From assembly GCA_963975935.1 (NCBI GenBank), contig CAXBIQ010000003.1:62001-126000 (forward strand): a DNA stretch of 64,000 nucleotides, in the 5' to 3' direction. Position 1 is the stretch's first letter, and every line of letters starts with the position of its first letter. Under the pieces are notes generated by a model. The model worked only from the letters and a program-made list of their open reading frames with translations. It was not told where the DNA came from and did not search any database. Of this stretch, positions 23,243-32,702 are shown one piece after another. A program made the position numbers and the translations under genes. Source of the DNA: Planktosalinus sp963975935. GTDB lineage: Bacteria; Bacteroidota; Bacteroidia; Flavobacteriales; Flavobacteriaceae.

Positions 23243-25276
23243 TTATTTGATAGGAAGGATATCAATGATAACCGTTCTGTTATAGAAACGTTCTTCCGGT
23301 CTTTTGTTTTCAAAAGGTGCTGTTCTTGTGTCTTCACCATATCCATTTGTTTCAAGTGTCACGCCTTTTCTTCCGATTTTGTTTAAAGCGTTCTGAAGAA
23401 TGACTTTTACGTCATTGGCTCTTCGCTCAGATAAGTTTTGATTATAAGCTGCATCTCCAATAATATCAGTATATCCGTGGATGATTACTTTTCCGTTTTC
23501 CGGAATTTTGGGAGCTACAACTTCAGTAAGGTATTTTTCATATCTTACTATGGAATTTGATTCATTAAAGTTGTAAGGCACACTAAAGCGCATTACTTCT
23601 TCAGATGAAGAAGGCGTCCAGAGAACCATACTTACATTGGTTTCTTTAACTTCTCTGGCACCGGTGGGTGTAATACCTACCATTTTGACATTGTAGTCGC
23701 CTTTAGCGTTTGTACCCAATATGGATTTTCCGGGTATAGCTATTTTTTCCTGGGTATAAGGTCCAAAATATTGCACAGCTCCGTTTTTATCTTCAATTTC
23801 TAAAGTCCACGATTTAAAGGCTTCATCAGATCCTTCATTGTGGAAAGTAACGTAGCTGTCAACAGGAGCTTCCTGTCTGTCAATAATCTGGATGGGCTTC
23901 AACGGACTGTCAGGTCCACTCTGAAATTCCATAAGCAATGCCGGTGAGTTACTTTCTATACTCACTCTGCGATCTCCTTCACGAAGGAGTGCCAGTTCAG
24001 TTGTTGCACCCGGCTTTTCTGAAGGGATAGCTGGTTTTGTGCGACCTTCTGTAGTGATTCTTGATGCATTTATTTCGAATATGTCAACCAAATACGTTTT
24101 TACAGTTTCTGCCAATATACGGGCATCTTCAGGTCCTTTCTCAGAGGATCCAACTAGTTTCACTGATGAAGCTGGGTTTTTTACCATTCGGTCACCAAGA
24201 ATATTCAGGATGTTGTAATACACAACCATTTGCCTGTCAGAACGACCTGAAAGATTGGTAGGTGTAAACAATTCCACCTGCTCTTCTTTAAAGTCTTTCA
24301 CCTGGTTTTTGTTCAGTTGCACATAGCGATTAGGAATTTCAGTAGAGCCTAAGTCAAAAAATACATAATTGATTACCGGAAAGGTTTCTCTTACTGTGCG
24401 TTCTGCAGGAACATTTTTAGGTGAATTTACTTTGAAGTCCACATTTGATTCAGCAACAGCAGCAGTAGTTTCTTCTTCTACAGGTGATGTGCTTTTTCCA
24501 ACACCAAATTTAAGAACGGCACCGGCTCTTACTGTAGTCATGTTCCAGGTTTCAATAGAACGTGGATTTTGACCAAAATAAGGGTGGAATGCAACAAAAG
24601 GAGATAAGATAAATTGTGTTTTCTTGTTTTGTCCCGTAAGCGGTATATCATATCCGGCACCAATTTGCATGGAAATAATGGTTTTCTCCACTTCGCTGAA
24701 ATCTCCTGTTTCTACAGGGCCATCAGTTTGAGCAGGGAATGCAGGGTTTGCTCTAAGCTGATATTCATATGATTTGTCCTTATTGAATGCCAATCGCGGA
24801 CCTGCATAAAGATAAAAATCAGATTTGAACGGTGCAAAACGTAAACTTGGTTCGATGGTCAGGTAGCTCAGTTTAGTGGATAAGTCCATAGGACAATCAC
24901 AAGGGCTCATCACCTCATCAAATTCACCGCGGCGGCTGTCATAACCAAATTGAAATATCATACCAAAACGTGTGTTTGGGCGGTAATATTCTATACTTGG
25001 CGCAAGATACAATCCGGTGCCAAATCCGTCGTGAAATGCTGCGGGACCTCTTAAGTCAGCATCCAGTTGTTGGGTGCTGCCCTGATAAAAGTTAAAGTTT
25101 GCTCCGGCTGCTACACCAAACTTCCATGTTGGTTTTGTATATTCTATTTCTTGTGCAGAAAGAGTTGTAAATAAACCAAGTAAAAATAAAAGGGAGAGCA
25201 ATATGCTCTTTAAGGGCAAGGTGTCAGGTAACTGCATACTGAGCAGTTTGCTTGTTGAATGATTTGTTTTTTTCAT
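23243..25276 (-). CDS. OmpA-family outer-membrane protein (677 residues)
   Basis: The signal peptide is long (MKKTNHSTSKLLSMQ, then a hydrophobic LLSLLFLLGLFTTLSAQ). An N-terminal barrel-like domain follows (about residues 50-265, FGVAAGANFNFYQ, YAGPRLAFNKD, RAGAVLKFGVG). After that come two OmpA-type regions: a degenerate one near residues 300-415 (NYVFFDLGSTEIPNRYVQL, ILAETVKTYLVDIFEINASRI) and a canonical one at about 565-677 (KVIIHGYTDIIGDAAYNQNL, SERRANDVKVIL). OmpA domains hold the outer membrane to peptidoglycan. It is cotranscribed at most with the Ig-repeat lipoprotein upstream (81 bp gap). Confidence 0.85.
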   Translation of the reverse strand: MKKTNHSTSKLLSMQLPDTLPLKSILLSLLFLLGLFTTLSAQEIEYTKPTWKFGVAAGANFNFYQGSTQQLDADLRGPAAFHDGFGTGLYLAPSIEYYRPNTRFGMIFQFGYDSRRGEFDEVMSPCDCPMDLSTKLSYLTIEPSLRFAPFKSDFYLYAGPRLAFNKDKSYEYQLRANPAFPAQTDGPVETGDFSEVEKTIISMQIGAGYDIPLTGQNKKTQFILSPFVAFHPYFGQNPRSIETWNMTTVRAGAVLKFGVGKSTSPVEEETTAAVAESNVDFKVNSPKNVPAERTVRETFPVINYVFFDLGSTEIPNRYVQLNKNQVKDFKEEQVELFTPTNLSGRSDRQMVVYYNILNILGDRMVKNPASSVKLVGSSEKGPEDARILAETVKTYLVDIFEINASRITTEGRTKPAIPSEKPGATTELALLREGDRRVSIESNSPALLMEFQSGPDSPLKPIQIIDRQEAPVDSYVTFHNEGSDEAFKSWTLEIEDKNGAVQYFGPYTQEKIAIPGKSILGTNAKGDYNVKMVGITPTGAREVKETNVSMVLWTPSSSEEVMRFSVPYNFNESNSIVRYEKYLTEVVAPKIPENGKVIIHGYTDIIGDAAYNQNLSERRANDVKVILQNALNKIGRKGVTLETNGYGEDTRTAPFENKRPEERFYNRTVIIDILPIK

Positions 25277-25357
25277 TTTGAGAATATTAGGTTGTTAATA
25301 ACAAGTAAGCAGAACACCGGGATTTTCTCCCGGGTCCTACCTTGTTATAGTTTTTAT

Positions 25358-27457
25358 TTAGTTAGGTACATTGATTGTGGTATTTACCATAGTTACAGAA
25401 GCAACCAGGGAAATAGCTCTTCCGTTAAGGACCGTTTGAACTGCATTACCGGCTGTTGAGATGGTAACTCCGGCCATAGACACAATAGTTCCTGTCATCG
25501 TTCCACCACCGGCAGCATTGATGGTAGCGGCACTACCCACTTGCCAGAAAACATTATTAGGGTTACCACCATTTATAATATTAACATTTTTAGCTCCTGT
25601 GGGACCTGCAATACCCACGGTTAAACCGGAAGCAGTTTGAAACACCCAAAGTGCGTTAGGATCTCCCTGAGCGTCAAGAGTTAAATCGCCGGTAGAAATA
25701 TTAAAAGTGCCACTGGCAGATTTATAGACACCGGGAGCTAAAGTAAGGCCTCCAAGCTCTCCTGCACCGGGATCAGTGCCACCGGGCATTGTTGCGGGTG
25801 AAATTGCGATATAGAGTGCTTGCGCATCCAGTAGTGCTTCTTCTGCTATAGCCATGCTTGTAGCAGTTCCGGGAGCCGGTGGAGCCGTGAAAATTCCTCC
25901 TGTTACAAATCCTTCATTTAAAGGAGTCTGGGTATAAATGTCACCTGTTATTCCATCTTCGAAACCGGTAACCAGTGTAGAAGCAGCAGTAGTGCCAATT
26001 CCACCATTATTAATTATAGTATTCAGCCCTTGATTTGTTAAACCGGAATTTCCGCCAAATCCACCAAAAAATTCAATAGTTCCTATATCCGGTAACTGTC
26101 CTGCAGCAGATGCTGTAGTAAAACTCCATATATAATCATTTTCCAGTCCAATACCGGCTATGTTTTCAGCTCCTGTGGTAATCGTTGCTGTATAGAGGGT
26201 ATTTGGGTCCAGCTCACCATTTGGATCAAAAGAAGCCGTTGTTCCGGTATAGGTAATTAATCCTGTAATAGTGTTTGCACCTTCTGTCAGGGTAAACGTT
26301 GTGTTATTGATAGTTGCAGCATCCATAGGCTCACTAAATGTGGCCTCGATTACTTTATCAAGAGCAACATCTGTTTCTTCATCTTCCGGATCAGTCGAAA
26401 TTACTGTTGGTGCAACATTTAAGCCTGTGGTAAATTCCCAGATATAATCAGCGGCCAGCGAAGTTCCGGCAACATTTTCAGCTCCCGAAGTAATGGTTGC
26501 TGTATAAACTGTATTTGACTGCAGGTTTGCTGAAGGAGTAAAGCTTGCTGTTACTCCTGCATAGCTAACGGCTCCAGTTATGACGTTTGTACCTTCAGTC
26601 AAGGTAAATGTTGTTCCGTTAATGGTTGCAGCATCCATGGGCTCACTGAACGTGGCACGGATTACTTTATTAAGTGCAACATCTGTTTCATCATTTTCAG
26701 GATCAGTTGAAATTACTGTTGGTGCCACAATTACACCTGTGGTAAATTCCCATACATAATCACTTTGCAGTGAAAGACCGGTTGTGTTTTCAGTTTCTGA
26801 GGTAATGGTTGCGGTATAAGTAGTGTTTAATCCCAAATTTACTGTGGGTGTAAAGCTTGCTGTTGTTCCGCTATAGGTTATTGCACCGGCTACAGATGTT
26901 TCTCCCTGCATAACAATAAATGTGTTTTCATTAACTGTTAGGGGGTTCATGGGTTGGTTAAAAGTTGCCGTGATTATTTTATTGACCACAACATCTGTTT
27001 CATTATCTTCAGGATCTGTGGTGATGACCATAGGAGCTATGAATTCACCTGTACTGAAGGTCCAGACATACTCTTCCTGAAGGGCATTACCGTCAACATC
27101 TTTCACAGAAGTTTTTACCTTACCGACATAGGTGCTGGTGCCTGAAAGCAGTTCTGAAGTTGTAAAGGAAACTGTAAGCGTGCTTTGATCGTAAGAAATC
27201 GTTCCTGTAATTTCTGATGGTCCTTCAATCAGGATAGAGCCTGCATTTAATGTAGCGGGGTCCATTTCCTCATTAAAGGTTATCGTGATTACCTTGTCAA
27301 GGGCAACATTTATGTCACCGTCTGCGGGATCAGTTGATACCACAAGCGGGCAAATTCCAATAGTTTCCTGATAGTCGTCTTTTTCGCAACCTGCAAATAA
27401 GGCAATCATCACGAATGAAAAGATTGTTAGTAATTTATTTGTTTTCATTGTTTTCAT
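25358..27457 (-). CDS. Lipoprotein with four Ig-like (Big_5) domains and a DUF3494 ice-binding domain
   Basis: The 699-residue protein has an SpII signal (IALFAGC, Cys24; the start could be Met1 or Met4). Four tandem Ig-like SbsA/Big_5 domains follow at about 36-137, 140-242, 243-346 and 347-449. Each has the TDPxDxxTDVxxxKxIxATFxxPM opening and the YxWxFTTG ending. The C-terminal 250 residues are a DUF3494 domain (SLVASVTM end, LGGLTLAPGVYKS, ALWVFQTASGLTV, NVFWQVGSAATIN), a beta-helix fold known from bacterial ice-binding proteins. DUF3494 proteins bind or adhere to ice, but the domain also occurs in proteins of unproven function. The protein probably projects from the outer membrane on Ig arms. 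An AraC gene lies upstream on the same strand. Confidence 0.85.
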   Translation of the reverse strand: MKTMKTNKLLTIFSFVMIALFAGCEKDDYQETIGICPLVVSTDPADGDINVALDKVITITFNEEMDPATLNAGSILIEGPSEITGTISYDQSTLTVSFTTSELLSGTSTYVGKVKTSVKDVDGNALQEEYVWTFSTGEFIAPMVITTDPEDNETDVVVNKIITATFNQPMNPLTVNENTFIVMQGETSVAGAITYSGTTASFTPTVNLGLNTTYTATITSETENTTGLSLQSDYVWEFTTGVIVAPTVISTDPENDETDVALNKVIRATFSEPMDAATINGTTFTLTEGTNVITGAVSYAGVTASFTPSANLQSNTVYTATITSGAENVAGTSLAADYIWEFTTGLNVAPTVISTDPEDEETDVALDKVIEATFSEPMDAATINNTTFTLTEGANTITGLITYTGTTASFDPNGELDPNTLYTATITTGAENIAGIGLENDYIWSFTTASAAGQLPDIGTIEFFGGFGGNSGLTNQGLNTIINNGGIGTTAASTLVTGFEDGITGDIYTQTPLNEGFVTGGIFTAPPAPGTATSMAIAEEALLDAQALYIAISPATMPGGTDPGAGELGGLTLAPGVYKSASGTFNISTGDLTLDAQGDPNALWVFQTASGLTVGIAGPTGAKNVNIINGGNPNNVFWQVGSAATINAAGGGTMTGTIVSMAGVTISTAGNAVQTVLNGRAISLVASVTMVNTTINVPN
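26111..27352 (-). repeat. Four tandem about 310-bp coding repeats (Ig-like domains)
   Basis: The Ig-like units of the lipoprotein are repeated at the DNA level with a period near 310 bp. Units 3 and 4 are the most alike (shared TVISTDPE, ATFSEPMDAATIN). Recent internal duplication or recombination between them is likely. Confidence 0.7.
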
Positions 27458-27738
27458 TTTTAATTCCCGTGAGTTACGGGTTTGGGGTGAATAAAGATTG
27501 TTTGTGCAAAGATGCGATGGTAACGAAGCTTTTTTCTTACATAATAAGATATGCTACTTACAATATTCACACATGGAAATAACAGGGATAAAAAGGCATA
27601 AAAACTTCATCCAGGCTACACTATCAAAAGTTTGTAACTTTTAATTTTATTTGTTTCAGATTTATTTAATGAGGGCTGGAACCAGAAAGTAGGGTAGAAG
27701 TGTATCTGGTTGTGTTCTTTGGAAGTTAGTAAAAACAA

Positions 27739-28299
27739 TTAGATGCTTTCAAGGTTTTGTTTGCGTTTCTCCTTAAGTTGTTTATAGAATGAAGGTGTTA
27801 AACCTGTTACTTTTTTAAACTGATTGGAAAGGGCAGCAGCACTGCTGTAGTTTAACCTATGAGAAATTTCAGAGAGACTCAGCTCATTATAAATAATCAG
27901 CTCCTTGATACGTTCAATTTTATGATGAAGGATGAATTGTTGTATGGTAATTCCTTCGGTTTGTGAAAAAAGATTGGCGAGGTAAGTGTAATCATAATCC
28001 AGTTCTTTGCTTAGAAAAACCGAAAATTTAATTTTTGGAAGTTCGTCTGAATGGTGTATCAGGTTAATTACTACATTTTTTATTTTTTCAATAACGATGG
28101 CACGTTTGTCATCCATCAGTTCCAGGCCTGATTTTAGTAATTCTCTTTTAAGTTGCTCAAGTTGCTGGTCTGAGATACTCTCGAGAACCTTAATTTCACC
28201 AAGGTTAACTGAGAAGTAGTTGAGACCAATTTCGTTTAACGTCTCACGCACCAGTATTTTACAACGCAAGCTCACCATGTATTTAATATATAATGTCAT
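27739..28299 (-). CDS. AraC-family transcriptional regulator
   Basis: This 186-residue regulator has a C-terminal AraC DNA-binding domain (about residues 80-180): LANLFSQTEGITIQQFILHH, KIERIKELIIYNELSLSEIS, then LNYSSAAALSNQFKKVTGLTP, the second helix-turn-helix. The N-terminal 75 residues (MVSLRCKILVRETLNEIGLN) are a small domain of alpha/beta type. It lacks a CxxC, so it is not an obvious metal-binding domain. It is encoded upstream of the ice-binding lipoprotein gene on the same strand (281 bp gap) and divergently from bshC (317 bp gap). Control of either neighbour is plausible by location only. The effector is unknown. Confidence 0.85.
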   Translation of the reverse strand: MTLYIKYMVSLRCKILVRETLNEIGLNYFSVNLGEIKVLESISDQQLEQLKRELLKSGLELMDDKRAIVIEKIKNVVINLIHHSDELPKIKFSVFLSKELDYDYTYLANLFSQTEGITIQQFILHHKIERIKELIIYNELSLSEISHRLNYSSAAALSNQFKKVTGLTPSFYKQLKEKRKQNLESI

Positions 28300-28616
28300 G
28301 AAAAATTAGTTGTTGATTAGGTAAAAATAAGCTGCTTGAATGCCCAGATAGTTTAAATGAATTGTGAGTTCAGAAGGCGTCTTAGTAGAGTTTTTTTTTA
28401 CTCAAATAGGCAAAGTGTTTTTCAAAGATAAGTAAAAGAAATCAAAGGGTTTATTCTTCTCTTTATTATAAGTTTATTCATTTACCGTGCCATAAGATTT
28501 TAAATTTTTTCCCGGCCGGTTCAAAGCTATTTAAAACAACAATTGAGACATTAACTTTATATTTATAAAATTAAATAGGCAAACACCTTATATTTGGAAA
28601 GAATTTCAAACGCGCT
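28300..28616. other. Divergent intergenic region between AraC regulator and bshC
   Basis: This 317-bp region without a gene is AT-rich. An 11-bp direct repeat AAATAGGCAAA occurs at 28404-28414 and 28573-28583. The second copy sits just before the bshC -7 element and could be an operator. A short hairpin (GAGT, T-run, ACTC) lies at about 28388-28402. I see no RNA gene. Confidence 0.5.
28589..28596 (+). promoter_or_regulatory. TAnnTTTG -7 promoter element for bshC
   Basis: TATATTTG lies 20 bp before the bshC ATG at 28617 and directly follows one copy of the 11-bp direct repeat. Confidence 0.55.
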
Positions 28617-30227
28617 ATGCCAAACCACTGCATTCCTTATCAAGATACCGGTTATTTTTCAAACCTGATATTGGATTATCTGGCTCAGGATAAACGGGTA
28701 GATTTTTTATATCAACGTTTCCCTAACATTGAAAATTTTGGTCTGCAAATACAGGAAAAGACTACAAATTATCAACACTCTAACCGGAGAATCCTTGTAG
28801 ACTGCATTAACAGGCAATACCGTGACCTGCAACTTTCTGAACTTACAAAACAGCACATTAAAAATTTAGAAAAACACAATACATTCACGATAACTACCGG
28901 CCACCAGTTAAATCTCTTTACAGGACCTTTGTATTTTTTGTATAAGATTATTTCCACCATTAATTTGTGTAAGGAACTAAAGCAGAAATATCCTGAAAAT
29001 AATTTTGTTCCACTCTACTGGATGGCCACGGAAGACCACGATTTAGAAGAAATCAATTTTTTCAACTTTAAGGATAAAAAAGTAGTTTGGGACAGAAACT
29101 CGGGCGGGGCAGTGGGGGAACTGTCCACAGAAGGCCTGGAAAAGGTGTATGAGACATTCTCAAAAGAACTGGGCACATCGCCCAATGCCGAAAAATTAAA
29201 AGCGCTGTTTAAAGAGGCTTACTTACATCATAAAAATCTGGCAGATGCCACCAGATATCTGGCAAATGAGCTTTTTGGTGAATATGGACTGGTAATACTT
29301 GATGCAAACGTTAAGGATTTAAAGCAACTTTTTGCCCCATACCTTCACGAAGAACTTTTTCAAAAAAACTCGTCCAAAATAATTGAAAAAACAAATGAGG
29401 ACATAAATTCCATTCCCGGAAAAAATTATAAACTTCAGGTAAATCCCAGGGAAATCAACTTGTTTTATCTGGAAGATGATTCCCGTGAGCGCATCATCGA
29501 AAAGGATGATGTTTTTTACATCAACACTTCCGGAAAACAATTTTCAAAACACGAAATGGAAACTGAAGTCAACAACCACCCGTTGCGCTTTAGTCCCAAT
29601 GTGATGTTGCGGCCTCTTTATCAGGAAGTGATATTGCCCAATCTTTGCTACATTGGCGGTGGTGGTGAATTGGCTTACTGGCTCCAATTGAAAGATTATT
29701 TTAAAACACAGAATGTAAGTTTTCCAATTCTTTTGCTGCGGAATTCTGCGCTGTTGGTTTCTTCAAAAACCATGGAAAAAATTTCAAAGCTTGAGGTTTC
29801 AATGGAAGATTTATTCCTGCAGCCACACGCGTTGAAAACAAAAGTCACCAAACAAATTTCAGCTATAAAGATAGATTTTTCACAACAGCGGGCACACTTG
29901 AAAGAACAGTTCAAAGAACTCTACAAACTTGCAGAACAGACCGACAAATCATTTAAAGGGGCTGTGGCTGCACAGGAAAAAAAGCAACTTAACGGACTGG
30001 ACAATCTTGAAAAACGATTGCTCAAAGCCCAAAAGCGAAAACTTGCAGATCATCTTGAGAGAGTTGCTGTATTACAAGATGAGTTGTTCCCTAATGGTAG
30101 CTTGCAAGAACGCACCACCAATTTTTCTGAGTTTTACCTCGAGTATGGTGAAAGTCTTTTGAAATTGCTTTTTGAGAAACTAATACCTCTTCAAGCTGAG
30201 TTTAGCTGTCTGGAATTAAGAGGGTAA
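28617..30227 (+). CDS. bshC: Bacillithiol biosynthesis cysteine-adding enzyme BshC
   Basis: The 536-residue cytosolic protein matches BshC. Recognisable blocks are FTITTGHQLNLFTGPLYFLY (residues about 94-113), VPLYWMATEDHDLEEINFFN, RFSPNVMLRPLYQEVILPN, YIGGGGELAYWLQLKDYF, and a long C-terminal coiled coil (AAQEKKQLNGLDNLEKRLLK). BshC joins cysteine to glucosaminyl-malate in the last step of bacillithiol synthesis, the low-molecular-weight thiol of many Firmicutes and Bacteroidota. The bshA and bshB genes are not here, as usual. It has its own promoter and faces the SIMPL gene convergently. BshC supplies the thiol pool used against metals and oxidants. Confidence 0.95.
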   Translation: MPNHCIPYQDTGYFSNLILDYLAQDKRVDFLYQRFPNIENFGLQIQEKTTNYQHSNRRILVDCINRQYRDLQLSELTKQHIKNLEKHNTFTITTGHQLNLFTGPLYFLYKIISTINLCKELKQKYPENNFVPLYWMATEDHDLEEINFFNFKDKKVVWDRNSGGAVGELSTEGLEKVYETFSKELGTSPNAEKLKALFKEAYLHHKNLADATRYLANELFGEYGLVILDANVKDLKQLFAPYLHEELFQKNSSKIIEKTNEDINSIPGKNYKLQVNPREINLFYLEDDSRERIIEKDDVFYINTSGKQFSKHEMETEVNNHPLRFSPNVMLRPLYQEVILPNLCYIGGGGELAYWLQLKDYFKTQNVSFPILLLRNSALLVSSKTMEKISKLEVSMEDLFLQPHALKTKVTKQISAIKIDFSQQRAHLKEQFKELYKLAEQTDKSFKGAVAAQEKKQLNGLDNLEKRLLKAQKRKLADHLERVAVLQDELFPNGSLQERTTNFSEFYLEYGESLLKLLFEKLIPLQAEFSCLELRG

Positions 30228-30278
30228 AGTTCAAAGCTTGTCATACGCACCAAGTCTTGTAGTCTTATGGCATTAAAT

Positions 30279-31004
30279 TTATTTAATCTCATAATCCAAC
30301 CGCATTGTGATGGTTGCAGTTTTCTTTTTGTCTGAAGTATTAAAACTGCCTCCCCAGCTATAGTCTTCCCCGCTGTTTTGACCGGTAATCTGGAAAACAC
30401 CCATTCGGGCATCTTTTAGCTTGCCCAAGTTTCCGCCGCTGTTTTCAGCAATGTTTTCAGCACGTAAGCGCGCATCTTCTGTGGCTTGCGATATCATTTC
30501 AATTTTGAGGTCGGCAAGTTTGGTGTAATAGTATCGGGGAGCATTGCTGTTGAACTGTACACCTTTGTTGAGAAGTTCTGTGACTTCACGCGAGACACTT
30601 TCTACCAGTTCCACATCTGTAGCTTCCACTTTTACAGACTGTGAAAGTTCATAACCAATAAAAGTACTGCCCACATAACTCCCGTTTTGATATTGATTTT
30701 CCCGGCGTTCGTTGGTTTGAACAGAATTGAAAATAATGCTTTCCTTTTTTATTCCTTTTGAAATCAAATAGCCTTCAACTGTTTTTTTATCCTCAATCAA
30801 TTGGTCAAAGGCAATTTTTAAATCGGCATTCATTCTTGAAAACTGGCCTTCCCAGACGATTAAATCAGATATAAAATCTGTAGACCCGGAGCCGGTTACA
30901 GAAATCTTCCCGTCAGGGTTGGCACGGTCAACATAGGCATTTCCCAAAAAGATTGCAGCCATAACAATGGCAATCGAAAAAATAATGGCGGTGATATATT
31001 TCAT
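30279..31004 (-). CDS. SIMPL (DUF541) domain protein
   Basis: The protein has 241 residues with one N-terminal membrane anchor or signal (ITAIIFSIAIVMAAIFLG). A SIMPL domain follows: KISVTGSGSTDFISDLIVWE, VEGYLISKGIKKESIIF, ALSRELT-like SVSREVTELLNKGVQF, and TEDARLRAENIAENSGGNLG. SIMPL proteins are periplasmic or membrane-anchored and have no settled biochemical function. Links to oxidative stress and kinase signalling have been reported for homologues. It stands alone between convergent bshC and divergent guaA. The family call is firm; the role is open. Confidence 0.85.
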   Translation of the reverse strand: MKYITAIIFSIAIVMAAIFLGNAYVDRANPDGKISVTGSGSTDFISDLIVWEGQFSRMNADLKIAFDQLIEDKKTVEGYLISKGIKKESIIFNSVQTNERRENQYQNGSYVGSTFIGYELSQSVKVEATDVELVESVSREVTELLNKGVQFNSNAPRYYYTKLADLKIEMISQATEDARLRAENIAENSGGNLGKLKDARMGVFQITGQNSGEDYSWGGSFNTSDKKKTATITMRLDYEIK

Positions 31005-31093
31005 AGTAACTATTTTAGTGAGTCTAAGGTAAACCTTTTTTAAATTCTAAACATGCCTTTTTAAAATTTGGGTAAAAATTAGCGGATTTTCCA

Positions 31094-31124
31094 TTGCCCA
31101 AAAAATCAAAATGCCCTATTTTTG
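31094..31124 (+). promoter_or_regulatory. guaA promoter (TTG -33, TAnnTTTG -7) abutting the start codon
   Basis: TTG at 31094-31096 and TATTTTTG at 31117-31124 are 20 bp apart, as in flavobacterial promoters. The -7 box ends 3 bp before the ATG at 31128, which implies a leaderless or nearly leaderless guaA mRNA. Confidence 0.55.
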
Positions 31125-31127
31125 CCT

Positions 31128-32660
31128 ATGCAAAACAACAACGTACTCATTTTAGATTTCGGTTCGCAGTACACCCAGCTTATTGCAAGGCGTGTAAGAG
31201 AATTAAACATTTACTGCGAAATCCATCCTTATCACAAAATTCCACAAGATTTAGACAAGTTTAAAGCCGTGATTCTCTCGGGAAGCCCTTTCTCCGTTCG
31301 CGCTGAAGACGCTCCGCATCCTGACCTTACAGCTATCAGGGGGCATAAGCCTTTATTGGCGGTGTGCTATGGCGCTCAATATCTGGCACACTTTTTTGGA
31401 GGAATTGTAGAGCCTTCAAACTCCAGGGAGTTTGGCCGTGCAAAAATTTCTGAAATCAAGGAAAATAACGGGATTTTTGAAGGTATATCGCCGGGCAGTC
31501 AGGTATGGATGAGCCACAGCGATACCATCGCAAAACTTCCGGAGAAAGGTGTTTTACTGGCGAGCACGCACGACGTAAAAAATGCAGCTTTCAGGATAGA
31601 AGGTGAGCAGACATATGGTATTCAATTTCATCCTGAAGTGTATCACTCCACTGACGGCAAACAATTTTTGGAAAACTTTTTGGTTAAAATTTCAGAAGTT
31701 GAACAATCCTGGACGCCGGAAGCTTTTGTAGAGCTTACGGTTTCAGAATTAAAAGAAAAAATCAAAAACGATAAAGTTGTTCTGGGTTTAAGCGGAGGTG
31801 TGGATTCTTCTGTTGCTGCGATGTTGTTGCACAAAGCCATCGGTAAAAACCTGTATTGTATTTTTGTGAACAACGGCTTGTTGCGCAAGGACGAATTTGA
31901 AAGTGTTTTACATCAATATAAAGATATGGGGCTTAATGTGAAAGGTGTCGATGCCTCATCACGCTTTTTGGATGCTCTTGCAGGAGTAAGTGATCCCGAG
32001 CTCAAAAGAAAAGCCATTGGAAATGCTTTTATAGAGGTGTTTGATGATGAAGCGCATTTGATTCAGGATGTCACCTGGCTGGCCCAGGGAACCATTTATC
32101 CCGATGTGATTGAGTCTGTATCAGTAAACGGGCCTTCGGTAACCATTAAATCACACCACAATGTGGGTGGTTTGCCTGATTTTATGAAATTAAAAATAGT
32201 GGAACCGCTCAGGATGTTATTTAAAGACGAGGTGCGTCGTGTGGGAGCGGAACTGGAGATTAGTAAAGACATTTTAGGAAGACATCCATTCCCCGGGCCG
32301 GGACTGGCAATTCGTATTCTTGGAGACATCACTCCTGAAAAAGTGCGTATCTTGCAGGAAGTGGATGCCGTTTTTATCAACAACCTGAAGAAATGGGATT
32401 TGTATGATAAAGTCTGGCAAGCAGGTGCGATATTGCTTCCCGTGGATTCTGTGGGTGTGATGGGAGATGAGCGCACCTATGAAAAAGTGGTTGCCCTGAG
32501 AGCTGTGGAAAGTACCGATGGAATGACGGCAGACTGGGTGAATTTACCCTATGAATTTTTGCAGGAAACCTCAAATCAGATAATAAATCGCGTAAAAGGC
32601 GTTAATAGAGTAGTATATGACATCAGTTCTAAACCACCGGCTACCATAGAATGGGAATAG
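31128..32660 (+). CDS. guaA: GMP synthase (glutamine-hydrolysing)
   Basis: The 510-residue enzyme starts at the ATG at 31128; the in-frame TTG six bases upstream lies inside the promoter box. Domain order is class I glutamine amidotransferase (LLAVCYGAQYLAHFFGG with nucleophile Cys80; YGIQFHPEVYHS with His/Glu), then the ATP-pyrophosphatase (VVLGLSGGVDSSVAAMLL P-loop). The C-terminal dimerisation domain follows (GRHPFPGPGLAIRILG, ending PPATIEWE). It converts XMP to GMP using glutamine and ATP. The downstream LysM protein gene starts 42 bp later and may share the transcript. Confidence 0.97.
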   Translation: MQNNNVLILDFGSQYTQLIARRVRELNIYCEIHPYHKIPQDLDKFKAVILSGSPFSVRAEDAPHPDLTAIRGHKPLLAVCYGAQYLAHFFGGIVEPSNSREFGRAKISEIKENNGIFEGISPGSQVWMSHSDTIAKLPEKGVLLASTHDVKNAAFRIEGEQTYGIQFHPEVYHSTDGKQFLENFLVKISEVEQSWTPEAFVELTVSELKEKIKNDKVVLGLSGGVDSSVAAMLLHKAIGKNLYCIFVNNGLLRKDEFESVLHQYKDMGLNVKGVDASSRFLDALAGVSDPELKRKAIGNAFIEVFDDEAHLIQDVTWLAQGTIYPDVIESVSVNGPSVTIKSHHNVGGLPDFMKLKIVEPLRMLFKDEVRRVGAELEISKDILGRHPFPGPGLAIRILGDITPEKVRILQEVDAVFINNLKKWDLYDKVWQAGAILLPVDSVGVMGDERTYEKVVALRAVESTDGMTADWVNLPYEFLQETSNQIINRVKGVNRVVYDISSKPPATIEWE

Positions 32661-32702
32661 GTCGCAGACTGATTTTTAATTGGATTAATAAGATATTTTA
32701 AA

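Noticed and set aside
26111..27352. Regularly spaced repeats considered as a CRISPR or satellite array
   Set aside because: The period is near 310 bp, the repeats are coding, and each matches an Ig-like domain.
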